From Tenericutes bacterium HGW-Tenericutes-5 (GTDB taxonomy: Bacteria; Bacillota_I; Bacilli_A; Izemoplasmatales; Hujiaoplasmataceae), in assembly GCA_002839125.1 (NCBI GenBank), contig PGXI01000031.1, positions 1-13,166 of the forward strand: a stretch of DNA of 13,166 nucleotides. Direction: 5' to 3'. Each line of letters opens with the position of its first letter. Position 1 is the first letter of the stretch. The notes beneath the pieces are model-generated. The model was not told the origin of the DNA, searched no databases, and saw only the letters and a list, made by a program, of their open reading frames with translations. Of this stretch, positions 4,708 through 13,013 are shown piece after piece. Both the position numbers and the translations under genes were made by a program.

Positions 4708-6849
4708 ATGAAACTGAAAATAGCACTAGTAGGTAATCCTAATAGTGGTAAAACCACACTTTTTAATTCTCTTACTGGCAATAACCAACATATTGGTAAT
4801 TGGCCAGGGGTAACGGTTGAAAAGAAAGAAGGATTAGTCAGAAATAATAAAGATATAACTATTATTGATTTACCGGGAATATATTCTCTTTCACCATATT
4901 CTTTAGAAGAAGTAATCTCAAGAGATTATATCTTTAATGAAAAACCAGATGTAATTATAAATATAATTGACGGTTCTAATTTAGAGAGAAACCTTTATCT
5001 AACTCTCCAATTAATCGAAACTGGAGTGCCTGTAGTATTAGCGATTAATATGATGGATGTAATTGCGAAGAATAAAGACGTTATTAAATCGGAATCGATT
5101 GCTAAGTTACTTAATTGTCCAGTAGTAGAAATAACTGCACTTAAATCAGTTGGTCTAGAAGAATTAATCACAAAATCTACTGATTTAGTTACTAAAGGTT
5201 ATAAATATCGTCCGGTCGTATGGTATAAAGAAAAAATTGAAAATATTGTTTCTACCATCAGTGAAAAGATAAAGAGAAAAGTCGAGCCAGAAAAACTTAG
5301 ATGGTATTCATTAAAAATCTTTGAAAAGGATGAAAAGGTCCTTGAAGACGTAAAGTTAGATCCTAAAGACAAAGAAGAAATCTTTAGTTTGATTAATCTT
5401 TATGAACAAGAGATGGATGATGATTCAGAAAGCATTCTTACAACTGAAAGATATAATTACATCAATCGTTTTATAGAAAAGGTATATTTTAAAAACAAAA
5501 TCAAAGCTCAGTCAATGACGCATAAGATTGATAAAGTATTAACAAATAAATACTTAGCTTTACCAATATTTGTTCTGATTATCTTTCTAGTGTATTATTT
5601 ATCGATTTCAACTATTGGTGGGTTATTGACAGATTATGTTAATGACACAATCTTCGGTGATAACGGACTACCTGGTCTTGTGACAGGATGGCTAGAATCA
5701 ATCAATGCTTGGCCTTGGTTAATTGGGGTAATTGTTGAAGGAATCATTGGTGGTGTTGGGGCCGTACTTGGCTTTTTACCACAAATGTTCGTTCTATTCC
5801 TCTTGCTAGGAATATTAGAAGAAAGCGGTTATATGGCAAGGATTGCATTTATCCTTGATAGAATCTTCAGACGCTTCGGTCTTTCAGGCAAAGCCTTCTT
5901 TCCAATGCTAATGTCAACCGGTTGTGCTGTGCCTGGCGTTATGGCTGCTAGAACCATTGAAGAAGAAAGTAATCGTAAAGTTATGATCATGACAACAACC
6001 TTTATGCCATGTGGTGCGAAACTACCAATCATCGCTCTAATAGCTGGAGCTTTATTCAGAGGTTCACCGATTCAATGGCTGATAGCTCCATCTGCTTATC
6101 TATTAGGAATCTTGATGATTATCATCTCAAGTATTATCTTAAAGAAATTTAAAGGTTTTGCAGGTAAAGCGTCTCCATTTATTATGGAGTTACCTGATTA
6201 CCATCTTCCTAGTATAAAAGGTTTAGGATTTACTGTTTATCACAAATTAAAATCATTTGTTAAAAAAGCCGGAACAATTATTTTGGTTGCGGCGATAATA
6301 ATCTGGTTCTTATCTAATTTTAGTTGGTCATTTGCTTTGACTTCAAATGCAGAAGAGTCTATCCTCGCAAGTATCGGTAAACTTATCGATGTTATCTTCA
6401 CTCCGCTAGGTTGGGGTAACTGGAAAGCAGCTGTTGCTACCTTCACTGGATTAGTCGCAAAAGAAAATGTTGTTTCAACCTTTGGTGTATTATATGGATT
6501 TGCAGAAGTCGGTGAAAGTGGTGCTGAAATCTGGACATTGCTAGCAGTTGACTTTACAGCTTTATCATCCTATTCATTCCTAGTGTTTAATCTTATCTGT
6601 GCACCATGCTTTGCAGCTATGGGAACAATCAAACGAGAAATGGGTAGTAGAAAGTGGACTTTAATAGCTATTACATATCAAACGGTTCTTGCTTATGTTT
6701 TATCATTGATTATTTACCAAATCGGAATGATGTTTACTGGAGTGTTTAATATAGGTAGTGTATTCGGCATCCTAGCATTAATTGTTCTCATATATCTTAT
6801 CTTTAGACCAAATAAATACTTAAAAAAAATTGAGCCTAAATCTTTATGA
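4708..6849 (+). CDS. feoB: FeoB, ferrous iron transporter with N-terminal G domain
   Basis: 713 residues from ATG at 4708, with GGAGG (4694-4698) 9 bases upstream. A TTG at 4678 lies inside the operator and is not credible. The G domain shows GNPNSGKT (9-16), NWPGVT (31-36), DLPG (54-57) and NMMD (114-117). A helical regulatory region follows to about residue 270. The membrane part has the two Gate modules, with the conserved GCAVPGVMAART and FMPCGAKLPI motifs; their cysteines are thought to line the Fe(II) path. The C-terminus ends in a hydrophobic helix and a short basic tail. It imports Fe(II) across the cytoplasmic membrane and works with FeoA; no feoC is present. Expression is probably controlled by the neighbouring DtxR-type protein. 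The TGA stop lies inside the terminator hairpin. Confidence 0.97.
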   Translation: MKLKIALVGNPNSGKTTLFNSLTGNNQHIGNWPGVTVEKKEGLVRNNKDITIIDLPGIYSLSPYSLEEVISRDYIFNEKPDVIINIIDGSNLERNLYLTLQLIETGVPVVLAINMMDVIAKNKDVIKSESIAKLLNCPVVEITALKSVGLEELITKSTDLVTKGYKYRPVVWYKEKIENIVSTISEKIKRKVEPEKLRWYSLKIFEKDEKVLEDVKLDPKDKEEIFSLINLYEQEMDDDSESILTTERYNYINRFIEKVYFKNKIKAQSMTHKIDKVLTNKYLALPIFVLIIFLVYYLSISTIGGLLTDYVNDTIFGDNGLPGLVTGWLESINAWPWLIGVIVEGIIGGVGAVLGFLPQMFVLFLLLGILEESGYMARIAFILDRIFRRFGLSGKAFFPMLMSTGCAVPGVMAARTIEEESNRKVMIMTTTFMPCGAKLPIIALIAGALFRGSPIQWLIAPSAYLLGILMIIISSIILKKFKGFAGKASPFIMELPDYHLPSIKGLGFTVYHKLKSFVKKAGTIILVAAIIIWFLSNFSWSFALTSNAEESILASIGKLIDVIFTPLGWGNWKAAVATFTGLVAKENVVSTFGVLYGFAEVGESGAEIWTLLAVDFTALSSYSFLVFNLICAPCFAAMGTIKREMGSRKWTLIAITYQTVLAYVLSLIIYQIGMMFTGVFNIGSVFGILALIVLIYLIFRPNKYLKKIEPKSL

Positions 6850-6870
6850 TTTAAGCTCTTTTCTTTTTTA
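6832..6870. terminator. Bidirectional terminator between feoB and rarA
   Basis: GAGCCTAAATC (6832-6842) pairs with GATTTAAGCTC (6848-6858) with one mismatch. T-rich tails lie on both sides: TTTTCTTTTTT on the plus strand and a run of eight Ts (6829-6822) on the minus strand. It serves the convergent feoB and rarA genes and contains the feoB stop. Confidence 0.75.
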
Positions 6871-6878
6871 TTATTTAG

Positions 6879-8108
6879 TTACTTGTTTTTAATAATCTTC
6901 TCATTTTTGAAATATTCCTCCGCAAAAGCTTTTTCTAGTTTGGTATGAGTTTGCGGATCATAATAAATAGTCCCTTGCAATTCCTTTGGCAAGTAATCTT
7001 GATTAACCACATGACCTGGATAATCATGTGCATATTTATAATCTAATTTATCATCATAAGTAGGATTATTAATTAAATGCGAAGGCACTTGATAGGTCTT
7101 ACCTTTTTCCACATCATCAATTGCTTTAGTTACCGCAAGATGCGCACTATTTGACTTAGGTGAAATACACATCTCAATTACAATAGCACCTAAAGCGTTT
7201 TTAGCCTCTGGGAAACCTACATTTTCAGCCAACGAACAAGCAGCCTCAACCTTAACTCCCATCAAAGGATTAGCTAAACCAATATCCTCATAAACAATTG
7301 CTCTAATCCTTCTAACCAAAGACTTTAAATCACCTGCGACAATCAATCTCGCTAAGTAATGCAATGCTGCATTAACATCACTGCCTCTAACACTCTTATG
7401 AAAAGCACTTAAGATATCATAATAATCATCACCGGTTTTAAAAGCTGATATTTGTGATTCTGGTAGATGTTTTTCCATAAAATGAAAATCAATTACCTCA
7501 TCCTTACCCGCTGCCAAACATAATATCTCTAACATGTTAATTGCGGTTCTTACTTCACCATTAGCTGCTAAAGCAACTCTTTTATAGGTATCGTTCTTAA
7601 CAGTTAGATTTTTATCATAAGCACTTAAATCAATCTTTTTCAAAAAACTCTCGATATCAGCTGTAGATGGTCTTGTTACTTTAAATATACTGACGCGACT
7701 TCTCACCGCTGGGTTAACTGATATATAAGGATTCTCAGTAGTTAAACCAATCATAATAATATTACCTTTTTCTACATATGGTAATAAGTAATCTTGAATG
7801 TCTCGATTCATCCTGTGGATTTCATCAATTATCAGAATGACTGAATGATACAATTTAACATGATCAATGATTTGTTTCAAAGTTGCCTTATTATCAGTAG
7901 ATGCATTAAACCGGAAATGGTTCAATGGATAATGACTAGCGATGATATCGGCGATAGTAGTTTTACCGACACCTGTTGGTCCATAAAGAACCATTGATAC
8001 TAAAGAATCAGACTTCAATAATCTATCAAGCGTATATAACAGTTTCTCATTACCAATCATTTCCGAAAAACTATTTGGTCTAACTTTATCAGCTAAAGGT
8101 TGATACAT
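6879..8108 (-). CDS. rarA: RarA/MgsA-type AAA+ replication-associated recombination protein
   Basis: 409 residues from ATG at 8108-8106, with AAGGGGTG 8 bases upstream. The AAA+ core is complete: LADKVRPNSFSEMIGNE at the N-terminus, Walker A GPTGVGKT (43-50), Walker B ILIIDEIH (91-98), sensor 1 GLTTENP (121-127) and the arginine finger region AVRSR (134-138). The C-terminal half holds the tetramerisation region with KSVRGSDVNAALHYLARL, followed by LVRRIRAIVYEDIGLANP and later YKYAHDYPGH, which are hallmarks of the RarA/WRNIP1 family. RarA acts on stalled replication forks as an ATPase that interacts with SSB. It is a single-gene unit, convergent with feoB and divergent from nadA. Confidence 0.95.
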   Translation of the reverse strand: MYQPLADKVRPNSFSEMIGNEKLLYTLDRLLKSDSLVSMVLYGPTGVGKTTIADIIASHYPLNHFRFNASTDNKATLKQIIDHVKLYHSVILIIDEIHRMNRDIQDYLLPYVEKGNIIMIGLTTENPYISVNPAVRSRVSIFKVTRPSTADIESFLKKIDLSAYDKNLTVKNDTYKRVALAANGEVRTAINMLEILCLAAGKDEVIDFHFMEKHLPESQISAFKTGDDYYDILSAFHKSVRGSDVNAALHYLARLIVAGDLKSLVRRIRAIVYEDIGLANPLMGVKVEAACSLAENVGFPEAKNALGAIVIEMCISPKSNSAHLAVTKAIDDVEKGKTYQVPSHLINNPTYDDKLDYKYAHDYPGHVVNQDYLPKELQGTIYYDPQTHTKLEKAFAEEYFKNEKIIKNK

Positions 8109-8134
8109 ATAACAAACACCCCTTTTCGCTTTAA

Positions 8135-8143
8135 ATTATATCA
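8135..8143 (-). promoter_or_regulatory. Extended -10 promoter of rarA
   Basis: On the minus strand, TGATATAAT (8143-8135) is a perfect extended -10 box, 26 bases before the rarA ATG. The -35 position has no good match. It lies close to the divergent nadA promoter. Confidence 0.5.
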
Positions 8144-8148
8144 TATTC

Positions 8149-8177
8149 TTTAAAAAAAGACTTAAAAAGACTATAAT
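8149..8177 (+). promoter_or_regulatory. Promoter of the nadA-nadB-PHP operon
   Basis: TTTAAA (8149-8154) and TATAAT (8172-8177) are 17 bases apart. The spacer holds a direct repeat of AAAAAGACT (8154-8162 and 8164-8172) with a period of 10 bases, one helical turn. Confidence 0.6.
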
Positions 8178-8179
8178 AT

Positions 8180-8212
8180 TAATGTGACCGATTAATCTGA
8201 TAAATCACATTA
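8180..8212. promoter_or_regulatory. Dyad at the nadA transcription start; candidate operator or leader hairpin
   Basis: TAATGTGA (8180-8187) and TCACATTA (8205-8212) are perfect 8-base arms, 17 bases apart. The dyad covers the expected transcription start (about 8184) and touches the AGGAGG at 8212-8217. Position suggests a repressor site for NAD synthesis; I cannot assign it to a known regulator. Confidence 0.45.
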
Positions 8213-8223
8213 GGAGGAATGAA

Positions 8224-9120
8224 ATGTATAAAGATGAAATCCTAAAATTAAAAAAAGAAAAGAACGCGATAATTCTCGCTCATTTCTATCAAAATGATGA
8301 AATTCAGGAAGTAGCCGACTTTGTTGGTGATTCGTTAGCTTTGAGTAAAATGGCCGCATCAACCACCGCAGATATAATAGTTTTTTGTGGTGTATACTTT
8401 ATGGCGGAAACCGCCAAAATCCTATCACCAACAAAAAAAGTATTATTGCCAAAGAAGAACGCAACCTGCCAAATGGCAATGATGGTTGATTATGATGAAT
8501 TACTACAATATAAAACCAATAACCCTGATACAATAATCATAACCTACGTTAATACAAGAGCTAATATCAAAGCCTTATCTGATGTAATCGTAACTAGTTC
8601 CAATGCGGAAAAAATCGTTAAGAACTATAAAGATAAAAAAATGATGTATGTTCCTGATAAAAACCTAGGCACATATCTAAAACATAAATTAGGTTATAAT
8701 ATTGATGTTTGGCCTGGCTATTGTTACATCCATGAAAACTTAAAAGTATCTGACGTTTTAACCATGAAAGAAAAACACCCTAATGCCTTAACGCTGATTC
8801 ATCCTGAAGCACCGCTAGATGTATTATTACAAGCTGATTTTGTCGGTTCAACCAAACAAATCCTTGATTACGCTACCGATTCAAAGAAAATCGAATTTAT
8901 CATCGGAACCGACAAGGGGATTATTCATGCGTTAAAAAAACAAAACCCTGACAAGAAGTTCTATTTATTAAATGATGGTTTATCATGTAAAAACATGAAA
9001 ATGATAAATTTAGAAGACTTATATATTTCATTAAGAGATGAATTATATGAAGTATCTGTTCCTGAAGAAATAAGAGAAAAAGCAGTTATTGCTTTAGATA
9101 AAATGATGGAGTTAAGTTAA
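8224..9120 (+). CDS. nadA: Quinolinate synthase NadA
   Basis: 298 residues, typical of the compact NadA form. AGGAGG (8212-8217) is 6 bases before the ATG. NadA condenses iminoaspartate from NadB with dihydroxyacetone phosphate to give quinolinate, using a 4Fe-4S cluster. C82, C167 and C255 match the spacing of the three cluster cysteines; C55 is extra. Other landmarks are ILAHFYQNDEIQEVADFVGDS (split by residue 20), FCGVYFMAETAKILSPTK, WPGYCYIH (163-170) and HPEAP (193-197; many homologues have HPEC). The stop overlaps the nadB start as TAATG, so the two are translationally coupled. As an Fe-S enzyme, it fits near an iron-uptake locus, though the loci have separate promoters. Confidence 0.97.
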   Translation: MYKDEILKLKKEKNAIILAHFYQNDEIQEVADFVGDSLALSKMAASTTADIIVFCGVYFMAETAKILSPTKKVLLPKKNATCQMAMMVDYDELLQYKTNNPDTIIITYVNTRANIKALSDVIVTSSNAEKIVKNYKDKKMMYVPDKNLGTYLKHKLGYNIDVWPGYCYIHENLKVSDVLTMKEKHPNALTLIHPEAPLDVLLQADFVGSTKQILDYATDSKKIEFIIGTDKGIIHALKKQNPDKKFYLLNDGLSCKNMKMINLEDLYISLRDELYEVSVPEEIREKAVIALDKMMELS

Positions 9121-10619
9121 TGATAAAAACTTATGATTGTATTATCGTTGGGAGTGGATTAGCAGGTTTATTCACCGCTCTCAACTTAAGTGAGAAATTA
9201 AATGTATTGATAATCTCAAAAACAGAGATTACCTTTTCTAATTCAACTCTCGCCCAAGGCGGTATTGCCTGTGAATATAATGATAATACCACACTCCACG
9301 AAAGTCATATCAAAGACACTCTAAAAGCCGGATCATATTTAAATAATGAAACTGCAGTAAGATTCTTAGTTGATAATGCATTTGAATCAGTAAAAAAACT
9401 CATTAGTTTCGGAGTTAGTTTTGATATTGGTGCCGACAGCAAATTCCTTGTAACTAAAGAAGGTGGCCATTCCCACAGCCGCATTTTCCATAGCGGTGGT
9501 GACGCTACCGGAAGAAATGTTACTGAAGCTTTAATCGCTTATCTCTATCAAAAATCTAATATTACCTTTTTAAGCAACACTATGGCAATCGATGTAATTA
9601 AAGACAATGATGAAGCAATTGGAATTACAGTATTAGAAGACCAAAATTACTATCCAATCTATAGCAAGCACATTGTTTTAGCCACAGGAGGAATCGGGTC
9701 AGTTTATGGTTCAACCACAAATGACTTAAACGCTACCGGCGATGGTATTGGTATCGCCTATAGAGCTAATGCCTTAATTGACCACATGGAGTTTATTCAA
9801 TTTCACCCAACCGCATATTATTCCTTAAAGAATCCTTCAAGACAAAGATTTTTAATAACCGAAGCATTAAGAGGTGAAGGTGCCTATTTACTCAATATTG
9901 AAAACGAACGATTCATGAAGAAATACTCACCGGATTTAATGGAACTAGCCCCAAGAGATATCGTCTCACAAAGTATCTTTAAAGAGATGTATGATACATG
10001 GACAGATCATGTCTATTTAGATACAAGACATCTTGACCCTAAATACTTAGAAAAACGTTTTCCAACCATATTTAAGCATCTCAAGGAAGAAAGATTAATT
10101 TTAGGTATAGATCTAATCCCTGTAGCCCCATGTGAGCATTTCCTTTGCGGAGGGATTAATACCGATATCCATGCGAAAACCTCGGTAAAAAATCTTTATG
10201 CAGTTGGTGAAACCGCAAATACCAATGTTCATGGCGCAAATAGACTTGCTTCAAACTCACTTTTAGAATGCTTAGTTTTTGCTAAATCATTTGCTGATTC
10301 AATCAATAATTCATCTATAAAAAGCACTAATATAGAATCAATCGAACTTGAAGAACTACCAAGATATAATTACAACTATAAACCGATTAGAAAAAAGATC
10401 GGCGATTATATGGATGAACATGTTAGTATCGTTAGAAACACAGAAGGTTTATCCTTAACCTTAAAAGTTCTAGAAGATATCTATAAAAACCTTATCAAAT
10501 ATCCAAATCTTACAAAAACTTACTACGAAACACTTAACCTAGCAACTACAGCTTTACTGATAACAAAACAAGCCTTAGATAGAAAGGACAGCTTAGGATG
10601 CCACTTACGAATAAAATAA
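9120..10619 (+). CDS. nadB: L-aspartate oxidase NadB
   Basis: 499 residues, slightly shorter than the roughly 540 of E. coli NadB. It oxidises L-aspartate to iminoaspartate with FAD, feeding NadA. The FAD-binding GSGLAGL (11-17), STLAQGGIA (42-50), the GGHSHSRIFHSGGDATGR block (115-132), QFHPTAYY (227-234) and ITEALRGEGAYL are all present. Active-site candidates by family alignment are H229, R279 (APRD), H340 (PCEHFLCGG) and R375 (HGANRLASNS). NadB is distinguished from fumarate reductase flavoproteins by this set and by its place beside nadA. The C-terminus, DSLGCHLRIK, is a variant of the usual ESRG-x-HYR ending. GGAG sits 8 bases before the start, and the ATG overlaps the nadA stop. Confidence 0.96.
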   Translation: MIKTYDCIIVGSGLAGLFTALNLSEKLNVLIISKTEITFSNSTLAQGGIACEYNDNTTLHESHIKDTLKAGSYLNNETAVRFLVDNAFESVKKLISFGVSFDIGADSKFLVTKEGGHSHSRIFHSGGDATGRNVTEALIAYLYQKSNITFLSNTMAIDVIKDNDEAIGITVLEDQNYYPIYSKHIVLATGGIGSVYGSTTNDLNATGDGIGIAYRANALIDHMEFIQFHPTAYYSLKNPSRQRFLITEALRGEGAYLLNIENERFMKKYSPDLMELAPRDIVSQSIFKEMYDTWTDHVYLDTRHLDPKYLEKRFPTIFKHLKEERLILGIDLIPVAPCEHFLCGGINTDIHAKTSVKNLYAVGETANTNVHGANRLASNSLLECLVFAKSFADSINNSSIKSTNIESIELEELPRYNYNYKPIRKKIGDYMDEHVSIVRNTEGLSLTLKVLEDIYKNLIKYPNLTKTYYETLNLATTALLITKQALDRKDSLGCHLRIK

Positions 10620-11398
10620 TGAAGTCTAATTACCATACTCATACCTATCTATGCAATCATGCGATAGGTACAGTGGAAGATTATGTCAAAAAAGCCATTG
10701 AACTTAACATAAAAACTCTAGGTATGTCAGATCACGCACCATTCAACTTTTTAGAAGACCGTTCCGTTCGAATGGGTATTGAAGACTATCCAATTTACCT
10801 AAAAGAACTATCAAGTTCCATAGAAAAGTATGGTGACTTAATTAAAATCTATAAAGGTCTTGAAATTGAATATTTTCCAACGCACATAAAACACTATCAA
10901 GAATTATTAAAAGAACTAGACTATTTAGTACTTGGTCAGCACTACATTCAAAAAAATGGAAAGTTAAAAAGTATCTACCATCTCAAAGAAGTTGATGACA
11001 TGAAAATTTATGTCAAGACATTAATTGAAGCAATAGAAACAAACAATTTCAAAATTATTGCTCACCCAGATATTTTTCTTTTTAACCAAGAGAATGAACT
11101 CACAGAAGAAATGTTGTACCTAAGTAAGATGATAATTCTTTCAGCTAAAGAAAATAATGTTGCCTTAGAGATTAATGCCAACGGATTTAGAAAAGGAAAA
11201 ATTATCGTTAACGGTCAAGTGAAATATCGTTACCCAAGAAAAGAATTTTGGGAACTCACTAAAAACACAGGAGTAAAAATTATCATTTCCTCCGATGCAC
11301 ATAAGCCTAAATATTTATTTGATGAAGCAATAATTGAAGCATATAAATTTGCAACGTCCATTGGATTAGAAGTAGAAGAAGAGTTAGTCATGAACTAA
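10598..11398 (+). CDS. PHP-family phosphoesterase, histidinol-phosphatase-like
   Basis: 266 residues from ATG at 10598, which has AAAGGA 9 bases upstream and overlaps nadB by 22 bases. An ATG at 10619 (TAATG overlap with the nadB stop, no ribosome binding site) would remove seven residues; both starts are possible. The PHP metal-site motifs are H13-T-H15, S44-D45-H46, E89/E91 (KGLEIEY), H115 (GQHYI), H156-P-D158, E191 and D233-A-H235. The pattern best fits the HisJ/HisK histidinol-phosphatase group, but no other his gene is in the window. Its tight coupling to nadAB suggests a role linked to NAD synthesis or general phosphate-ester hydrolysis (inference). The usual third gene, nadC, is missing here. 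Confidence 0.85.
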   Translation: MPLTNKIMKSNYHTHTYLCNHAIGTVEDYVKKAIELNIKTLGMSDHAPFNFLEDRSVRMGIEDYPIYLKELSSSIEKYGDLIKIYKGLEIEYFPTHIKHYQELLKELDYLVLGQHYIQKNGKLKSIYHLKEVDDMKIYVKTLIEAIETNNFKIIAHPDIFLFNQENELTEEMLYLSKMIILSAKENNVALEINANGFRKGKIIVNGQVKYRYPRKEFWELTKNTGVKIIISSDAHKPKYLFDEAIIEAYKFATSIGLEVEEELVMN

Positions 11399-11408
11399 CT
11401 CTTTTATA
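11379..11408 (+). terminator. Terminator of the nadA-nadB-PHP operon
   Basis: A 10-bp stem, AAGAGTTAGT (11379-11388) / ACTAACTCTT (11394-11403), with a CATGA loop and a T-rich tail overlaps the last codons and stop of the PHP gene. Confidence 0.75.
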
Positions 11409-11602
11409 TTTGCTTAGAATAAAATTTTCAAATTCGAATGTAAGAAGATTTTCTTGTTTAGCCGTGCATTTATACAAGGTTACTCCTAAAACTTAAAAAT
11501 ATGAGCCAAATTTTCGGTCAAACTTCTGAAGAAAAGCATAAGTAGGTATATATAGAAATAAACATACTCATCACCTTAAATATGAATATGTTTAGATATA
11601 GA

Positions 11603-11682
11603 AAAAAGAAGGTAAATGGGCGGATTATCGTTTCATTTATTTCATTTGATTATGTTTTGTGGATAAATCCACTTCTTTTTAT
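11603..11682 (+). ncRNA. Candidate small structured transcript or micro-ORF
   Basis: AAAAAGAAG (11603-11611) can pair with CTTCTTTTT (11672-11680), closing a 78-base element. Just inside its 3' arm is GTGGATAAATCCAC (11659-11672), a hairpin followed by a T run, as in a terminator; the two structures share one base and partly compete. Within it a 16-codon frame, MGGLSFHLFHLIMFCG, starts at the ATG 11616 behind GAAGG and ends at the TAA inside the hairpin. It is hydrophobic, like tiny membrane peptides. No convincing promoter is seen, so this is a suggestion only. Confidence 0.25.
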
Positions 11683-11811
11683 AAATGTATTTTACTTCCT
11701 ATAATGTATATTATGTTAACTAAATATATAGCGCTAAACCTCGCGATATAAATAACCAATGTGGAAACTGTTAAAACTACTTATCTCTTAAACCCTGTAA
11801 AAATGGGCATT

Positions 11812-11840
11812 AAAAAATCGAGGGATTTAAACCCCCTCGA
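11812..11840 (-). terminator. Leftward terminator with no gene in front of it
   Basis: TCGAGGG (11818-11824) pairs with CCCTCGA (11834-11840). On the minus strand the stem is followed by six Ts (11817-11812); on the plus strand there is no T run. It therefore ends transcripts moving left, but the gene to its right, ansA, runs right. Confidence 0.55.
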
Positions 11841-11900
11841 AAATCATACCGACAAACATGATTAAATTTGATTTTTCATATCTCAGTTTATTAACTCTTG

Positions 11901-11909
11901 TGATATAAT
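11901..11909 (+). promoter_or_regulatory. Extended -10 promoter of ansA
   Basis: TGATATAAT at 11901-11909 is a perfect extended -10 box, 24 bases before the ATG; the -35 region (TCTCAG, 11881-11886) is poor. A strong GAGGTGAT ribosome binding site follows at 11921-11928. Confidence 0.6.
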
Positions 11910-11933
11910 ACATTTAGCAAGAGGTGATATGAT

Positions 11934-12911
11934 ATGAAAAAAATATATATGATTTTCACTGGTGGTACAATCTCTATGAAAATCGATGATGTCTCACATA
12001 CAGTTAAACCTGCTCTCTCAGCAAAAGAAATTATGCAATCATTACTCCACTCAGAACTTTATCATGAATTAGAGGTCATAGAATTTTCGGAAATTCCATC
12101 ACCGTCAATGACTCCTGTGATGATGCTTGAAATGACAAAACTAATTCAAAGATTAATTGAGTTTGAAGATCCGATTGGCTTCGTAATAATTCATGGAACT
12201 GATACTTTGGAAGAGACCGCATTTTTCATTGACTCATGTATCGATACTGATATTCCGATTGTTGTAACCGGTTCTATGAAGTCAAGTTCAGAACTTGGAT
12301 TCGATGGAATTAATAATTTGGTATCTTCAATATTAGTTGCTAAGTCAACTAAATCACATGGTCGTGGTGTATTAGTTGTTATGAACGATCAGATAAATGC
12401 TGCTAGTGAAGTTACTAAATCGAATACTCTTTCGCTAGATACTTTTAAATCTTTGGACTATGGTCCACTAGGTATAGTCGATAATAAAGAGGTTTTATTC
12501 CACCGAAATGTCACCAGTCAACGTAATAAACTCAAAATAACTGATATAGAACATAATGTATACCTATTAAAGAGTTATTCAGGAAGCGACTCTTTACTTA
12601 TAGATTATCTTTTGTCTCAAAATGCTAAAGGAATTGTTATTGAAGCTTTAGGTAGAGGAAATTTACCGCCATTAATGATTCCAGGCATTGAAAAAGCTCT
12701 AAAATTAGATGTTCCTGTTATAATCACTTCAAGATGTCCGTCAGGACGAACCCTTGATTCATACGGCTATATTGGTGGTGGAAAATACTTAACTGAGATG
12801 GGTTGTATCATGGCTACTTCATTAAACGGACAAAAAGCAAGGCTTCTTCTTATGCAAGCTTTAACCATATCTTCTGATTCAAACTTTTTAAAGGGATTAT
12901 TCACAATTTAA
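11934..12911 (+). CDS. ansA: L-asparaginase (cytoplasmic, type I-like)
   Basis: 325 residues from ATG at 11934, behind GAGGTGAT 5 bases upstream. It hydrolyses asparagine to aspartate and ammonia. The catalytic set falls at the classic positions: T12 in FTGGTIS (8-14), T89-D90 in HGTDTLEE (87-94) and K162 in VTKSNT. GSMKSSSELGFDG (113-125) replaces the more usual 'AMR...SADG' segment. There is no signal peptide, so it should act in the cytoplasm, which points to the AnsA type. It is a single-gene unit between its own promoter and a strong terminator. Its product aspartate is the NadB substrate, a possible but unproven link to the upstream operon. Confidence 0.93.
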   Translation: MKKIYMIFTGGTISMKIDDVSHTVKPALSAKEIMQSLLHSELYHELEVIEFSEIPSPSMTPVMMLEMTKLIQRLIEFEDPIGFVIIHGTDTLEETAFFIDSCIDTDIPIVVTGSMKSSSELGFDGINNLVSSILVAKSTKSHGRGVLVVMNDQINAASEVTKSNTLSLDTFKSLDYGPLGIVDNKEVLFHRNVTSQRNKLKITDIEHNVYLLKSYSGSDSLLIDYLLSQNAKGIVIEALGRGNLPPLMIPGIEKALKLDVPVIITSRCPSGRTLDSYGYIGGGKYLTEMGCIMATSLNGQKARLLLMQALTISSDSNFLKGLFTI

Positions 12912-12949
12912 CTCTAAACATTCGTATAATCGAATATTATTTCACAAAA

Positions 12950-13012
12950 AAAGAACCTTCTAGACCGATATTTAGCCAATAAATACCGTTTGAAGGTTCT
13001 TTATATTTTTTC
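12950..13012. terminator. Large bidirectional terminator hairpin after ansA
   Basis: AAAGAACCTTC (12950-12960) pairs perfectly with GAAGGTTCTTT (12992-13002). The 31-base loop holds a second stem, TATTTA (12969-12974) / TAAATA (12980-12985), plus G-C pairs at 12966-12967/12987-12988. T runs flank both sides (13005-13011 on plus; seven Ts on minus). It serves convergent ansA and the next gene. Confidence 0.8.
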
Positions 13013-13013
13013 T

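Larger units (their letters stand above)
11409..11933. other. Long non-coding spacer before ansA
   Basis: There is no ORF of ordinary gene size on either strand. The spacer holds an inverted repeat TAAACATA (11559-11566) / TATGTTTA (11587-11594), a possible small structured transcript ending near 11682, an imperfect dyad around 11724-11750 (TATAGCG...CGCGATATA) and a leftward terminator at 11812-11840. The ansA promoter is at its right end. A TATAAT at 11700-11705 has no convincing -35. Such density of hairpins suggests a small RNA or the remains of lost genes. Confidence 0.5.

Noticed and set aside
6847..6849. UGA read as tryptophan (mycoplasma code).
   Set aside because: UGA ends feoB at the family's usual length inside a terminator, and conserved tryptophans are TGG.
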